A stretch of 64,000 nt of DNA, taken from Limnohabitans sp. 2KL-1 (GTDB lineage: Bacteria > Pseudomonadota > Gammaproteobacteria > Burkholderiales > Burkholderiaceae_C). Positions 1 to 8,379 of this stretch are shown here, piece after piece; within the stretch, counting starts at the first letter, position 1; every line of letters begins with the position of its first letter. Below the pieces are notes generated by a model, which was given only the letters and a program-made list of their open reading frames with translations, was not told the origin of the DNA and made no database searches. The stretch spans positions 372,001-436,000 of the forward strand of contig NZ_NESL01000003.1 of assembly GCF_003063435.1 (NCBI RefSeq), given 5' to 3'. The translations under genes were made by a program, and so were the position numbers.

Positions 1-2
1 AC

Positions 3-263
3 CTGATCGGCGGTTATTTGGTGGGCTTGTGCGTGGGCGTGTTCCAGCAACTGCCTGAGTTGGACCCGGTGTGGCGACTGGCACTGGTCACTGGCTTTTT
101 GGGTGCACTGACCACCTTCTCCAGCTTCTCAGCCGAAGTGGTCACCATGCTGCAACAAGGCCGCTTTGCGCTGGCGGCAGGTACGGCCAGCATGCACTTG
201 TTCGGCTCGCTGGCACTCACGGTGCTGGGGCTCAAAACCGTGGGTCTACTCTGGGCGCGGTGA
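3..263 (+). CDS. crcB: Fluoride channel CrcB/FluC, C-terminal part (truncated by window edge)
   Basis: The visible 86 residues match the C-terminal half of the small dimeric inner-membrane fluoride channel CrcB/FluC, which exports toxic fluoride. Visible signs are the glycine-rich helix GFLGALTTFSSFSAE, which contains the conserved Thr-Thr-Phe-Ser stretch lining the fluoride path, followed by a last hydrophobic helix (LFGSLALTVLGLKTVGLLW). The start lies outside the window, so length and regulation cannot be judged. The reading frame is open from base 3 to the TGA at 261-263. No fluoride riboswitch could be checked because the upstream DNA is missing. Confidence 0.85.
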   Translation: MIGGYLVGLCVGVFQQLPELDPVWRLALVTGFLGALTTFSSFSAEVVTMLQQGRFALAAGTASMHLFGSLALTVLGLKTVGLLWAR

Positions 264-605
264 TCGAGCAAGGGGCGGGTTTGCAGCGGTTGCTGCCAGT
301 CGTGATTCGCCATCACTTCTGGGCTTCTCCCCAGTAGCAGTCACTCGAACTCACTAACAACAGCTACTTCGCTGACCGGTTTCAGATGAACAACTGAAAT
401 TGGAAAAGTTCAGGATCGCAGCAAATAGATGAAAGTCCGCATTCTGTGGATGCAAAAGGGTACTACCGACCAGATGGAGTCAATACCCCAAGCGTCTCCT
501 TGACCCACTGAACGCGTTTGGTTGACGTGAAGTTCGTGCACACAAAGTCAGTTTATCGCAGGCATAAAAAAGGAAGCTTTTCTGGCACCCCCTCACCACA
601 CGCAT
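264..605. other. Intergenic gap without recognised gene
   Basis: This stretch of about 340 bases separates crcB from the convergent crotonase gene. I see no ORF with recognisable protein content, no tRNA-like fold and no convincing terminator. A short palindrome around an AAGCTT with flanking A and T runs lies near 567-583, but it is too weak to call. It may be decayed sequence. Confidence 0.4.
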
Positions 606-1418
606 CTATGGCCGTCGCAGCTTGACAAAATCCACCTGGCGCTTCTCCAGAAAGGCCCCGATGCCCTCCTGCGACTCGTCGGATTCCTGAGAAAGCACCA
701 TCGAGTGTGCTTCCTGCTCCAGTTGCTCTTCCAGCGTTTGGAAATAAGCATTGCGACAAAGTGACTTGATGCTGGCCATGGCCTGTTGCGGCCCAGTGGC
801 CAACTGCCTGGCCAGGAGCAAGGCCTGCGCCAAGGCATCGCCGGGTTCTGTCAGCCGATTGACGGCCCCTAGGGCATGCATACGTTCGCCGCTGATGCGC
901 TCACCCGTCAAGCAAAGCTCCGTCAAGACCTGACGCGATACGAATTCCGCCAGGAAGGCGGTGGCGCCGCCATCAGGCGTCAAACCGACCTTGACGTAGG
1001 CGACAGAGAACACTGCATTTTTGGCCGTCACCAGCATGTCACAGGCCATTGCCAGGGACAGTCCTGCGCCGGCAGCAGCGCCTTCGACTGCAGCAATCAC
1101 GGGCTTTGGGCAATCCCCCACAGCCCGAATCAGGTCGTGCAGCCCTTCGAGTCGCACACGCCGTTGTGCCTGCGTTAACTCCCGGCTTTTGGCCAGTCTG
1201 CGCAGATCGCCACCTGAACAAAAATGCCCACCCTCTCCCGTCAGAACGACTGCGCCGACTGTGGGATCGGTGGCAGCTTCCCGCAATGCAACGGTCATGG
1301 CCTCGTAGTAGCCGGCAGTCAGCGCATTGCGTGCACCCGTGTTGTTGTTGGACAGGATCAATACAGCCCCATCACGCCGAGTCAACAAAGGCGAAGATTC
1401 ATTGAAATCCAATGTCAT
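606..1418 (-). CDS. Enoyl-CoA hydratase/isomerase family protein (PaaG-like active site)
   Basis: A 270-residue crotonase-fold protein acting on a CoA thioester. The oxyanion-hole segment HFCSGGD is at about residues 65-71 and the second signature region at about 113-152. The two glutamates of classical enoyl-CoA hydratases are not conserved: the first position is Ser (GAGLSLAM, about 121) and the second is Tyr (AYVKVGL). An Asp is present in TPDGG (about 149), the position used by PaaG-type isomerases and 4-chlorobenzoyl-CoA dehalogenase. An isomerase or hydrolase role therefore fits better than simple hydration. It is the downstream gene of a leftward pair with the crotonase at 1441-2244 (22-base gap). 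The substrate is unknown. Confidence 0.8.
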   Translation of the reverse strand: MTLDFNESSPLLTRRDGAVLILSNNNTGARNALTAGYYEAMTVALREAATDPTVGAVVLTGEGGHFCSGGDLRRLAKSRELTQAQRRVRLEGLHDLIRAVGDCPKPVIAAVEGAAAGAGLSLAMACDMLVTAKNAVFSVAYVKVGLTPDGGATAFLAEFVSRQVLTELCLTGERISGERMHALGAVNRLTEPGDALAQALLLARQLATGPQQAMASIKSLCRNAYFQTLEEQLEQEAHSMVLSQESDESQEGIGAFLEKRQVDFVKLRRP

Positions 1419-1440
1419 GTGTTTTTTCCTTTGAAGAGTT

Positions 1441-2244
1441 TCATTGACCGATGAACTGAGCCGGCCGCTTCTCCATGAACGAGCGCATGCCTTCCTTGAA
1501 GTCCTTTGTGCGTGTCAGCTGCAGGAACTGCAAAAAGACATGGTGCACATGGTCATTGAAGCCCTCGGACAAGCCCATCCGCATCAGGCGCTTGGCACTT
1601 TGCACCGCGAGTGGTGCGTTTTGGCAAATGTCATCAACGATCGACATGGCACGGGCCTTCTCCTCCTCGTTTGAAAAGCCGAAGTTCACCAAGCCCAGAT
1701 CCAGACTTTGCTGCAGGTCCAAGTTCTTGCCTGTGAAGATGACTTGTGCGGCCTTTGCCCAACCCAGCATGCGCGGCAAGTACCAGGTGCCGCCCGATTC
1801 CGGCACCACGCCCCGCTTGACGAAGGCAGGCGATAACTTGGCCTGCTGACTCATGATGCGCAGGTCACACCCCAGCGCCAGATCCAGCCCGTATCCCGCT
1901 GCTGAACCGTTGAGAAGACAGATGGTCGGCTTGTCGAGGTTGTGCAGAACCGTAGGCGGCGCGGTGCGCAAGTCCAGATTCACCTGGACCTTGCTGCCCG
2001 AAGCATCGGAGCCTATCCCCTCGCCCTGGAGCGCATCCTGGATGTCCAACCCCACACAAAATGCTTTGCCCGCACCGGTCAGGACAATGGCACGGACCTG
2101 CGGGTCCTGGTTGGCCTGCAGCAGCCGCGCACTCAGGCTGTCAAGCATCGTGCGCGTGATGGCGTTGAGCCGCTCTGGTCGATTCAAGGTGATGGTGGCG
2201 ACATAGCCATCCACTTGGTACAAAACTTCGTTTTCGTTTGTCAT
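1441..2244 (-). CDS. Enoyl-CoA hydratase/isomerase family protein
   Basis: A 267-residue crotonase-superfamily protein, starting at the ATG 2242-2244; a longer open frame upstream runs into relic sequence and is not believed. The oxyanion-hole motif AFCVGLD is at about residues 61-67. The usual first catalytic Glu is Asp (GYGLDLALGCD, about 121) and a Glu sits in VPESGGTWYLPR (about 149), an arrangement seen in isomerase-like crotonases. It probably processes an unsaturated acyl-CoA from the neighbouring dehydrogenases. It is the first gene of a leftward pair that diverges from the 2559 operon, with a broken nitronate monooxygenase relic in between. Confidence 0.8.
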   Translation of the reverse strand: MTNENEVLYQVDGYVATITLNRPERLNAITRTMLDSLSARLLQANQDPQVRAIVLTGAGKAFCVGLDIQDALQGEGIGSDASGSKVQVNLDLRTAPPTVLHNLDKPTICLLNGSAAGYGLDLALGCDLRIMSQQAKLSPAFVKRGVVPESGGTWYLPRMLGWAKAAQVIFTGKNLDLQQSLDLGLVNFGFSNEEEKARAMSIVDDICQNAPLAVQSAKRLMRMGLSEGFNDHVHHVFLQFLQLTRTKDFKEGMRSFMEKRPAQFIGQ

Positions 2245-2263
2245 GTCGGTTGCTTTCGAAAGG

Positions 2264-2489
2264 TTAGAAAGATTGCATCGCCCAAGGCAAGCGCTTGCCC
2301 ACCAGGGCACTGGCTTCGTTCACGATGCGGGACACCAATAGCTGAATACCAGGGATGTCATGGATCCATCCCGCCACTGTGCCGCCCGCGTTGGACACCG
2401 CAGAAGAAAGCGCTGCCTTGCCGACGCAGTGCATGCCCCTGGACGATGGGGTGCGCGATGCCAAAAAGTTCTGTGATGCGTGTTTTCAC
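2264..2489 (-). pseudogene. Relic of a nitronate monooxygenase/2-nitropropane dioxygenase family gene
   Basis: From a GTG at 2487-2489, preceded by a good GAGGA ribosome-binding site, the minus strand reads VKTRITELFGIAHPIVQG, the typical N terminus of this FMN enzyme family. The frame then shifts and continues GMHCVGKAALSSAVSNAGG, the conserved continuation. After that Gly-Gly it jumps directly to TVAGWIHDIPG and a C-terminal helix ending at 2264, which resembles the family's C terminus. About 230 or more internal residues are missing. It is therefore a frameshifted, internally deleted remnant of a gene of about 320 codons, and it cannot encode an active enzyme. Confidence 0.7.
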
Positions 2490-2509
2490 GGCAATCCTCA
2501 AAATGGATT

Positions 2510-2515
2510 TATAAT
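2510..2515 (+). promoter_or_regulatory. Candidate -10 box (TATAAT) of the dehydrogenase operon
   Basis: A perfect TATAAT lies 44 bases before the ATG at 2559 and overlaps the left end of the 16-bp candidate operator. No convincing -35 hexamer is visible at 16-18 bases spacing, which would suit an activator-dependent or weak promoter. The assignment is inferred. Confidence 0.4.
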
Positions 2516-2529
2516 CTGCATTGCAGAAC
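2514..2529. promoter_or_regulatory. Candidate IclR operator, copy 1 (ATCTGCATTGCAGAAC)
   Basis: It contains the perfect 13-bp palindrome TCTGCA-T-TGCAGA (2515-2527). The same 16 bases recur, inverted, at 12152-12167 in the other divergent acyl-CoA dehydrogenase promoter region. The right half TTGCAGAA recurs just before the iclR-type gene at 8962. Position over the -10 box suggests repression. The binding protein is inferred, not shown. Confidence 0.6.
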
Positions 2530-2558
2530 TATATTCCATTTTTAAAAGGATACTCCGC

Positions 2559-3755
2559 ATGGAACTGACCTTTACACCCGAGGAAGAAGCTTTCCGCACC
2601 GAAGTGCAGAGCTTTCTGAAGCAGCACCTTCCTGAACGTCTGTCGTCTCAAATTCGTGAGGGCCTGCAGCTGAGCAAGGCCGACGTGGAGGAATGGCACG
2701 CCATCCTCAACCGCCAAGGCTGGCTGGCCAACCACTGGCCTGAGCAATACGGCGGCCCCGGCTGGAGCGCTGTCCAAAAGTTCATCTTCGAACTCGAATG
2801 CGCGCTCGCGCACACGCCTCGCATCGTGCCTTTTGGGGTCGGCATGCTCGGCCCCGTGCTCATCAAGTACGGCAACGAGGCGCAAAAACGCTACTGGTTG
2901 CCTCGCATCCTCAGTGGTGAAGACTGGTGGTGTCAGGGCTATTCCGAGCCCGGTGCAGGCTCCGATCTGGCGGGCGTCAAAACCACCGCAGTGCGTCAGG
3001 GCGATCACTACATCGTCAACGGCCAGAAGACCTGGACCACGCTGGGCCAGCATGCCAACATGATCTTCTGCCTGGTGCGCACCGACAAGGACGCCAAGAA
3101 ACAGGAAGGCATCAGCTTTCTGTTGGTCGACATGAACTCGCCCGGCGTGGAAGTGCGCCCCATCATCACGCTCGACGGCGAGCACGAAGTCAACGAAGTC
3201 TTCTTCACCGACGTGAAAGTGCCCGTGGAAAACCTGGTGGGCGAGGAAAACAAGGGCTGGACCTGCGCCAAATACCTGCTGACCTATGAGCGAACCAACA
3301 TCGCCGGCGTTGGCTTTTCGGTGGCAGGACTGGAAAAACTCAAGATCGCCACCTCGCGTGTGATGCACAAGGGCAAACCTTTGCTGCAAGACCCCCTGTT
3401 CGCCACCCGTCTGGCCAAGTTGGAGATCGATCTGGAGAACATGAAGACCACCAACTTGCGCGTGATCGCGGCGGTGGCGGGTGGCGGTGTGCCGGGCGCC
3501 GAGAGCTCCATGCTCAAGATCCGTGGCACCGAGATCCGGCAAGAGATGCTGTCTCTGATGCGCCGGGCGATGGGGCCCTATGCCCTGCCGTTCATCGAAG
3601 ACGCCTTGCACGCCGACTACGACGGGCCGCAGGTTGGCCCCGCAGAAGCAAAAACTGCCGCCGCGCAGTATTTCAATTACCGCAAGCTGTCCATCTTTGG
3701 CGGCTCCAATGAAATCCAGAAAAACATCATCTCCAAGATGATCCTCGGACTGTGA
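2559..3755 (+). CDS. Acyl-CoA dehydrogenase, large-subunit (PimC-like) type
   Basis: A 398-residue FAD-dependent acyl-CoA dehydrogenase that would introduce an alpha,beta double bond and pass electrons to the ETF encoded downstream. The ATG at 2559 follows AAGGA with 8 bases spacing; an open frame runs further upstream but lacks family similarity. The FAD/acyl-binding signature CQGYSEPGAGSDLAG is at about residues 125-139 and the C-terminal motif FGGSNEIQKNI at about 383-393, with Gly where short-chain enzymes have the catalytic Glu. That is usual in this subfamily. It is followed after 9 bases by a shorter partner, as in pimeloyl-CoA dehydrogenase PimCD, and is paralogous to the gene at 57695. 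The substrate is unproven. Confidence 0.88.
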   Translation: MELTFTPEEEAFRTEVQSFLKQHLPERLSSQIREGLQLSKADVEEWHAILNRQGWLANHWPEQYGGPGWSAVQKFIFELECALAHTPRIVPFGVGMLGPVLIKYGNEAQKRYWLPRILSGEDWWCQGYSEPGAGSDLAGVKTTAVRQGDHYIVNGQKTWTTLGQHANMIFCLVRTDKDAKKQEGISFLLVDMNSPGVEVRPIITLDGEHEVNEVFFTDVKVPVENLVGEENKGWTCAKYLLTYERTNIAGVGFSVAGLEKLKIATSRVMHKGKPLLQDPLFATRLAKLEIDLENMKTTNLRVIAAVAGGGVPGAESSMLKIRGTEIRQEMLSLMRRAMGPYALPFIEDALHADYDGPQVGPAEAKTAAAQYFNYRKLSIFGGSNEIQKNIISKMILGL

Positions 3756-3764
3756 GGCCTGAAC

Positions 3765-4895
3765 ATGAACTTTGAACACACCGAAGACCGGCGCATGCTC
3801 GCCGACACGCTGGATCGCTATCTGGCAGAACAATACCCCATCGATGCACGCCATGCGGCGGCGGCCTCTCCCATCGGCTACAGCGAGTCCGTCTGGAACG
3901 GTCTGGCTGAATTGGGTGCCATCGGCGCCCTCTTCCCCGAGTCCGTGGGCGGATTTGGCGGCGACGCATTCGACGTGACCGTGGTTTTCGAAAGCCTGGG
4001 CAAGGGCCTGGTGATTGAACCTTTCCTGGGCGCGCTCGTCGTCGGCCGCGCCATCCTGTCGGCCGGAACGGACTCACAAAAATCCCTGCTGGGTAACTTG
4101 CTGGACGGCAGCACGGTGGCCAGTCTTGCGCACGACGAGGCCGATGGCCACTACGAACTCTCGCATGTGACTTTGAAGGCCACGCGCGAGGGTGAGGCTT
4201 ATGTCCTTGACGGCCACAAGGGCGTGGTCATCCACGCCGAGCGCGCCGGACTTTTCCTGGTCAGTGCACGCACCAGCGGCGCTGCAGACGACGAAGCTGG
4301 CATTTCGCTGTTCCTGGTGCCGAGCGACGCTGTCGGCCTGAGCCGTCAAGGTTATGGCCGTGTGGACGGTGGTCGCGCCGCAGAGCTGACCTTCAAGCAA
4401 GTGCAATTGCCCGCATCAGCCATGTTGGGTGCCGAAGGACAGGGTTTTGCCGTGCTGGAGCAAGCCGTGGCCTGGGGCCTGCTGGCGCTCTGCGCCGAAG
4501 CTGTCGGTGTCATGGACGTGGCCAAGCAAATGACGCTGGAATACCTGCGCACCCGAAAACAGTTTGGCGTGCCCATCGGCAGCTTTCAGGCTCTGCAACA
4601 CCGCATGGCCGATGTGCTGCTGGAAATCGAGCAGGCGCGCTCGGCCGTCATCAATGCGGCCGCTGCGATGCAAGCCGATCGCATCACGCGTGAACGCGCG
4701 ATCTCGGCGGCCAAGTTTTCCATCGGTCGCATCGGCACCCTGGTCGCTGAAGAAAGCATTCAGATGCACGGTGGCATCGGCATGACTTGGGAGCTGCCCA
4801 TGACGCACTACGCCAAGCGCCTCGTGATGATCGATCACCAGCTCGGTGACGAGGACCATCACCTGGCTCGGTATATTGCGCTGGCCCCTCACTGA
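3765..4895 (+). CDS. Acyl-CoA dehydrogenase, small-subunit (PimD-like) type
   Basis: A 376-residue acyl-CoA dehydrogenase-fold protein, second gene of the operon and probably the partner of the preceding product in a heteromeric enzyme. N-terminal helical, middle beta and C-terminal helical domains are recognisable; the C-terminal signature is YLRTRKQFGVPIGSFQALQHR, split by me as YLRTRKQFGVPIG followed by SFQALQHR, and later MHGGIGMTWELP. As in other small-subunit proteins the typical catalytic Glu-Gly loop is not evident. The gap to the upstream stop is 9 bases. The same large-then-small arrangement occurs at 57695-60002. Confidence 0.85.
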   Translation: MNFEHTEDRRMLADTLDRYLAEQYPIDARHAAAASPIGYSESVWNGLAELGAIGALFPESVGGFGGDAFDVTVVFESLGKGLVIEPFLGALVVGRAILSAGTDSQKSLLGNLLDGSTVASLAHDEADGHYELSHVTLKATREGEAYVLDGHKGVVIHAERAGLFLVSARTSGAADDEAGISLFLVPSDAVGLSRQGYGRVDGGRAAELTFKQVQLPASAMLGAEGQGFAVLEQAVAWGLLALCAEAVGVMDVAKQMTLEYLRTRKQFGVPIGSFQALQHRMADVLLEIEQARSAVINAAAAMQADRITRERAISAAKFSIGRIGTLVAEESIQMHGGIGMTWELPMTHYAKRLVMIDHQLGDEDHHLARYIALAPH

Positions 4896-4908
4896 ATTCG
4901 CCAGCACC

Positions 4909-6462
4909 ATGCCCCAAGCCATCACACCTGAATCGCCTTTCTGCACCATCACCCAGCTGGTGCGCGAGCACGCCCGTGAGCGGCCCGATGAACCTGCGAT
5001 GTGTGATGAGCAGCAGGCCCTGAGCTGGCAAGCGCTCGACCGCCTGATGGACCGCGTGGCCGCTGCGCTGCAGCGCGACGGTTTGCACCCAGGCGACGCC
5101 ATCGCGATTTGCGCCCAGAACTCTGTGCGCTACGCGGCCCTCTACCTCGGCGCTCTGCGCGCCGGGGTGGTGGTGGCGCCCATGGCCCCCTCGGTCACGG
5201 CCGAGAGTCTGGCGCAGATGGTGCACGATGCGCAGGCCCAACGCATGTTCGCCGACACCCGCACGCGCGAATTGTTGCCACCCGGTGTGACCGTGGTCTG
5301 GTTGGATGCGGCAGCAGATCCAGGATCGGAGGCCGGACCGGCTTTTGACGACTGGCTGGCCCCCGCAGGCGTTGCGCCACAAGCTGTGGACGTGCCAGCC
5401 GAGGCCACTTTCAACATCATCTATTCCTCGGGCACCACAGGCACCCCCAAGGGCATCGTGCAATCACATGGCATGCGCTGGCAACACGTTTGCCGCGGCG
5501 CACGCTACGGCTACAGCACGCAAACCCGGACGCTCTTGTCCACGCCGCTGTACTCCAACACCACCCTGGTGGTGTTTTTCCCCACCCTCGCGTTCGGTGG
5601 GTGCGTGCACCTGATGTCCAAATTCGACGCACACCGCTACCTTGAAACCGCCGCCGCCAAGCGCATCACCCACACCATGCTGGTGCCGGTGCAGTACCAG
5701 CGCATCATGGCGCTGCCGGAATTCGAGCGATATGACTTGTCGGCCTTCCACATGAAGTTCTGCACGAGTGCCCCCTTTCAGGCCACGATCAAGGCCGATG
5801 TGCTGGCCCGCTGGCCCGGCGGGCTGGTGGAGTTCTACGGCATGACCGAAGGCGGTGGGACATGCATCCTGAATGCGCACGAACACCCCAACAAGCTGCA
5901 CACCGTGGGTCAGCCGGCGCCGGGTCACGACATTCGGCTCATCGACGAAGAAGGCCACGAGCTGCCTGCGGGCGCGATGGGCGAGGTGGTCGGCCGTTCG
6001 GGCGCCATGATGGCAGGCTACCACCGGCAACCCGCCAAAACCCGTGAAGTCGAATGGTTCGATGCCGCCGGTCAGCGCTTCATCCGTACGGGCGATGTGG
6101 GCCGCTTCGATGAAGACGGTTTCCTCGTGCTGATGGACCGCCGCAAGGACATGGTCATCAGCGGCGGTTTCAACATCTACCCCAGCGACCTCGAAGCCCT
6201 GCTGCGCCAACACCCCGCCGTGGACGATGTGGCCGTGGTGGGTGTGCCCTCGGTGCAATGGGGTGAAACGCCTGTGGCTTTCGTCGTGCGGCGTGCGGGC
6301 CATGCCACCGAAGAGGTCCAGCTCATGGCGTGGCACAACGCCCAATCCGGCAAGACACAAAGACTGGCCGCTGTGCAATTCATCGACGAACTGCCACGCA
6401 GCGCGATCGGCAAGGTACTCAAGCGCGAACTGCGCGAGCGCCTGCAAACCCCAGTGCCATGA
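4909..6462 (+). CDS. Acyl-CoA synthetase (AMP-forming, class I adenylate-forming)
   Basis: A 517-residue ligase that would activate a carboxylic acid to its CoA thioester with ATP, the entry step for this operon. The AMP-binding P-loop YSSGTTGTPKG is at about residue 171. The FYGMTEGGG motif, the RTGDVGRFDEDGF hinge region and the C-terminal lysine motif SAIGKVLKREL follow in the normal order. I chose the ATG at 4909, 13 bases after the preceding stop, because family similarity starts there; no strong ribosome-binding site is visible, so translational coupling is likely. Substrate specificity cannot be read from the sequence. Confidence 0.87.
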   Translation: MPQAITPESPFCTITQLVREHARERPDEPAMCDEQQALSWQALDRLMDRVAAALQRDGLHPGDAIAICAQNSVRYAALYLGALRAGVVVAPMAPSVTAESLAQMVHDAQAQRMFADTRTRELLPPGVTVVWLDAAADPGSEAGPAFDDWLAPAGVAPQAVDVPAEATFNIIYSSGTTGTPKGIVQSHGMRWQHVCRGARYGYSTQTRTLLSTPLYSNTTLVVFFPTLAFGGCVHLMSKFDAHRYLETAAAKRITHTMLVPVQYQRIMALPEFERYDLSAFHMKFCTSAPFQATIKADVLARWPGGLVEFYGMTEGGGTCILNAHEHPNKLHTVGQPAPGHDIRLIDEEGHELPAGAMGEVVGRSGAMMAGYHRQPAKTREVEWFDAAGQRFIRTGDVGRFDEDGFLVLMDRRKDMVISGGFNIYPSDLEALLRQHPAVDDVAVVGVPSVQWGETPVAFVVRRAGHATEEVQLMAWHNAQSGKTQRLAAVQFIDELPRSAIGKVLKRELRERLQTPVP

Positions 6463-6507
6463 ACGAACCCATCCTTTTTTATATTGAACCTGCTTCAGGA
6501 GATTCCC

Positions 6508-7257
6508 ATGAAAATTCTCATTCCCGTCAAACGGGTGGTGGACTACAACGTCAAGGTCCGCGTCAAGAGTGACAACAGCGGTGTGGACATCGCCAACGTC
6601 AAGATGAGCATGAACCCCTTTGACGAGATCGCTGTCGAAGAAGGCGTGCGCCTGAAAGAAAAAGGCGTGGCCACCGAAGTGATCGTGGTGTCGTGCGGTA
6701 TGTCGCAATGTCAGGAAGTGCTGCGCACCGCCATGGCCATTGGCGCTGACCGGGCCATTCTGATCGAATCGGATGTTGAATTACAGCCCTTGGCCGTGGC
6801 GAAATTGCTCAAGGCATTGGTCGACAAAGAGCATCCGGGACTGATCATTCTGGGCAAGCAGGCTATCGACGACGACTGCAACCAGACCGGACAGATGCTG
6901 GCTGCGCTGGCCGATCTCCCCCAGGCCACCTTTGCTTCCAAAATCGAAGTAATCGACGGCAAAGCCAACGTGACTCGCGAAATCGACGGCGGTCTGGAAA
7001 CCCTGACCTTGACCTTGCCTGCGGTCATCACCACCGACCTGCGCCTGAACGAGCCACGCTACGTGACGCTGCCCAACATCATGAAGGCCAAGAAAAAGCC
7101 GATGGACACCTTCAAGCCCGAAGACTTCGGGGTGGATGTGACGCCGCGCATCAAGACCCTCAAAGTGGCAGAGCCTGCCAAGCGCAGCGCTGGCATCAAG
7201 GTGCCCGATGTCGCCACGCTGGTGGACAAACTCAAGAACGTGGCCAAGGTCATTTGA
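6508..7257 (+). CDS. etfB: Electron transfer flavoprotein beta subunit
   Basis: A 249-residue EtfB, the AMP-binding subunit of the soluble heterodimer that takes electrons from acyl-CoA dehydrogenases and hands them to ETF:quinone oxidoreductase. The N terminus [17 protein letters not shown] and the internal [18 protein letters not shown] are family hallmarks. The ATG at 6508 is preceded by AGGAGA. It is separated from etfA by an unusual 178-base repetitive spacer. The location inside a dehydrogenase operon suggests a dedicated ETF, although it could also serve the whole cell. Confidence 0.95.
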   Translation: MKILIPVKRVVDYNVKVRVKSDNSGVDIANVKMSMNPFDEIAVEEGVRLKEKGVATEVIVVSCGMSQCQEVLRTAMAIGADRAILIESDVELQPLAVAKLLKALVDKEHPGLIILGKQAIDDDCNQTGQMLAALADLPQATFASKIEVIDGKANVTREIDGGLETLTLTLPAVITTDLRLNEPRYVTLPNIMKAKKKPMDTFKPEDFGVDVTPRIKTLKVAEPAKRSAGIKVPDVATLVDKLKNVAKVI

Positions 7258-7263
7258 GGTGCA

Positions 7264-7432
7264 GCGTTGAGCGTTGGGTGTTCAGCGTGAAAAGCTCAAA
7301 GCAATGCCCAATGCGCTGTATGCAGTCTCTGGCGCTCAACCCTCAACCCCTGACGCTCAACGCCCAAACCTTAACGCCCAACCCCTGACGCCCAACGCTC
7401 AACCCCTAACGCTTAACGCTTAACGCTCAACC
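7264..7432. repeat. Degenerate repeat cluster with inverted arms between etfB and etfA
   Basis: The spacer is built almost entirely from variants of AACGCTCAACCCCTGACGCCC in tandem (about 7330-7432). The left part carries the opposite orientation: TTGAGCGTTGGG at 7267-7278 has its exact complement CCCAACGCTCAA at 7391-7402. Transcribed RNA could therefore fold into alternative long hairpins between the two cistrons. There is no conserved spacer and unit length varies, so it is not a CRISPR array. Confidence 0.7.
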
Positions 7433-7435
7433 ATC

Positions 7436-8368
7436 ATGACTTCTCTCGTCATTGCCGAACACGACAACGCATCCATCAAGGGCGCGACCCTCAACACCAT
7501 CACCGCCGCTGCCGCTTGCGGTGGTGATGTGCATGTGCTGGTGGCTGGCCACAACTCAGGCGCTGCGGCTGCCGCTGCTGCGCAAATCGCCGGCGTGGCC
7601 AAAGTGATCCATGCCGACAGCGAAAGCCTGGCCCACGGCCTGGCCGAAAACGTCGCAGCCCAGGTGATTGCCATCGCTGCCAATTACAGCCACATCCTGT
7701 TTCCCGCCACTGCCGCTGGCAAGAACGTCGCCCCCCGCGTGGCGGCCAAGCTGGACGTGGCCCAGATCAGCGACGTGACCAAAGTCGATTCGGCCGACAC
7801 CTTTGAGCGCCCGATCTACGCCGGTAACGCCATGGCCACGGTGCAGTCCACCGACGCCACCAAAGTCATCACCGTGCGCACCACAGGCTTTGACGCCGCA
7901 GCCGCCACAGGTGGCAGCGCTGCCGTCGAATCCGCAGCCGCGCAAGCAGACAGCGGCAAGAGCAGCTTCAAGGGCAGCGAGATCGCCAAGAACGACCGCC
8001 CCGAACTCACGGCCGCCAAGATCATCGTCTCGGGTGGCCGTGCCCTGGGCAGCAGCGAGAAGTTCAACGAAGTGATGACCCCGCTGGCCGACAAGCTGGG
8101 CGCGGCCATTGGCGCAAGCCGCGCAGCGGTCGATGCCGGTTACGCGGCCAACGACCTGCAGGTCGGCCAGACCGGCAAGATCGTCGCACCTCAGCTGTAT
8201 GTCGCTTGCGGCATCTCGGGCGCGATCCAGCACTTGGCGGGTATGAAGGACTCCAAAGTGATCGTGGCGATCAACAAGGACCCTGAAGCGCCGATTTTCA
8301 GCGTGGCCGATTTTGGCCTCGAAGCCGATCTGTTTGCTGCGGTGCCTGAACTGACTGGCGCACTCTGA
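7436..8368 (+). CDS. etfA: Electron transfer flavoprotein alpha subunit
   Basis: A 310-residue EtfA, the FAD-binding partner of EtfB. The C-terminal FAD domain shows the conserved [16 protein letters not shown] and [16 protein letters not shown] segments (about residues 261-291), with the upstream SGGRALGS motif at about 200. The N-terminal domain is rich in Ala. The ATG at 7436 lies immediately after the repetitive spacer; a clear Shine-Dalgarno sequence is not visible there, which makes the spacer a possible control point for the EtfA:EtfB ratio. The function is secure from sequence. Confidence 0.95.
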   Translation: MTSLVIAEHDNASIKGATLNTITAAAACGGDVHVLVAGHNSGAAAAAAAQIAGVAKVIHADSESLAHGLAENVAAQVIAIAANYSHILFPATAAGKNVAPRVAAKLDVAQISDVTKVDSADTFERPIYAGNAMATVQSTDATKVITVRTTGFDAAAATGGSAAVESAAAQADSGKSSFKGSEIAKNDRPELTAAKIIVSGGRALGSSEKFNEVMTPLADKLGAAIGASRAAVDAGYAANDLQVGQTGKIVAPQLYVACGISGAIQHLAGMKDSKVIVAINKDPEAPIFSVADFGLEADLFAAVPELTGAL

Positions 8369-8379
8369 AAGAAGTCATC

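Noticed and set aside
2529..3854. Long antisense open frame over the first acyl-CoA dehydrogenase
   Set aside because: Its protein is His/Val/Gly-rich without family features and is the shadow of a high-GC coding strand; the plus-strand gene has clear motifs.
2559..4895. Calling the dehydrogenase pair pimC/pimD (pimeloyl-CoA dehydrogenase)
   Set aside because: Architecture is similar, but the same pair type serves many acyl-CoAs and a second pair exists in the window; substrate identity is not supported.
5464..6708. Long antisense open frame over the acyl-CoA ligase
   Set aside because: Same reason: codon-bias artefact opposite a well-supported gene.
7330..7435. Possible CRISPR array between etfB and etfA
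   Set aside because: Repeat units vary in length and sequence, there are no unique spacers of constant size and no cas genes are present.
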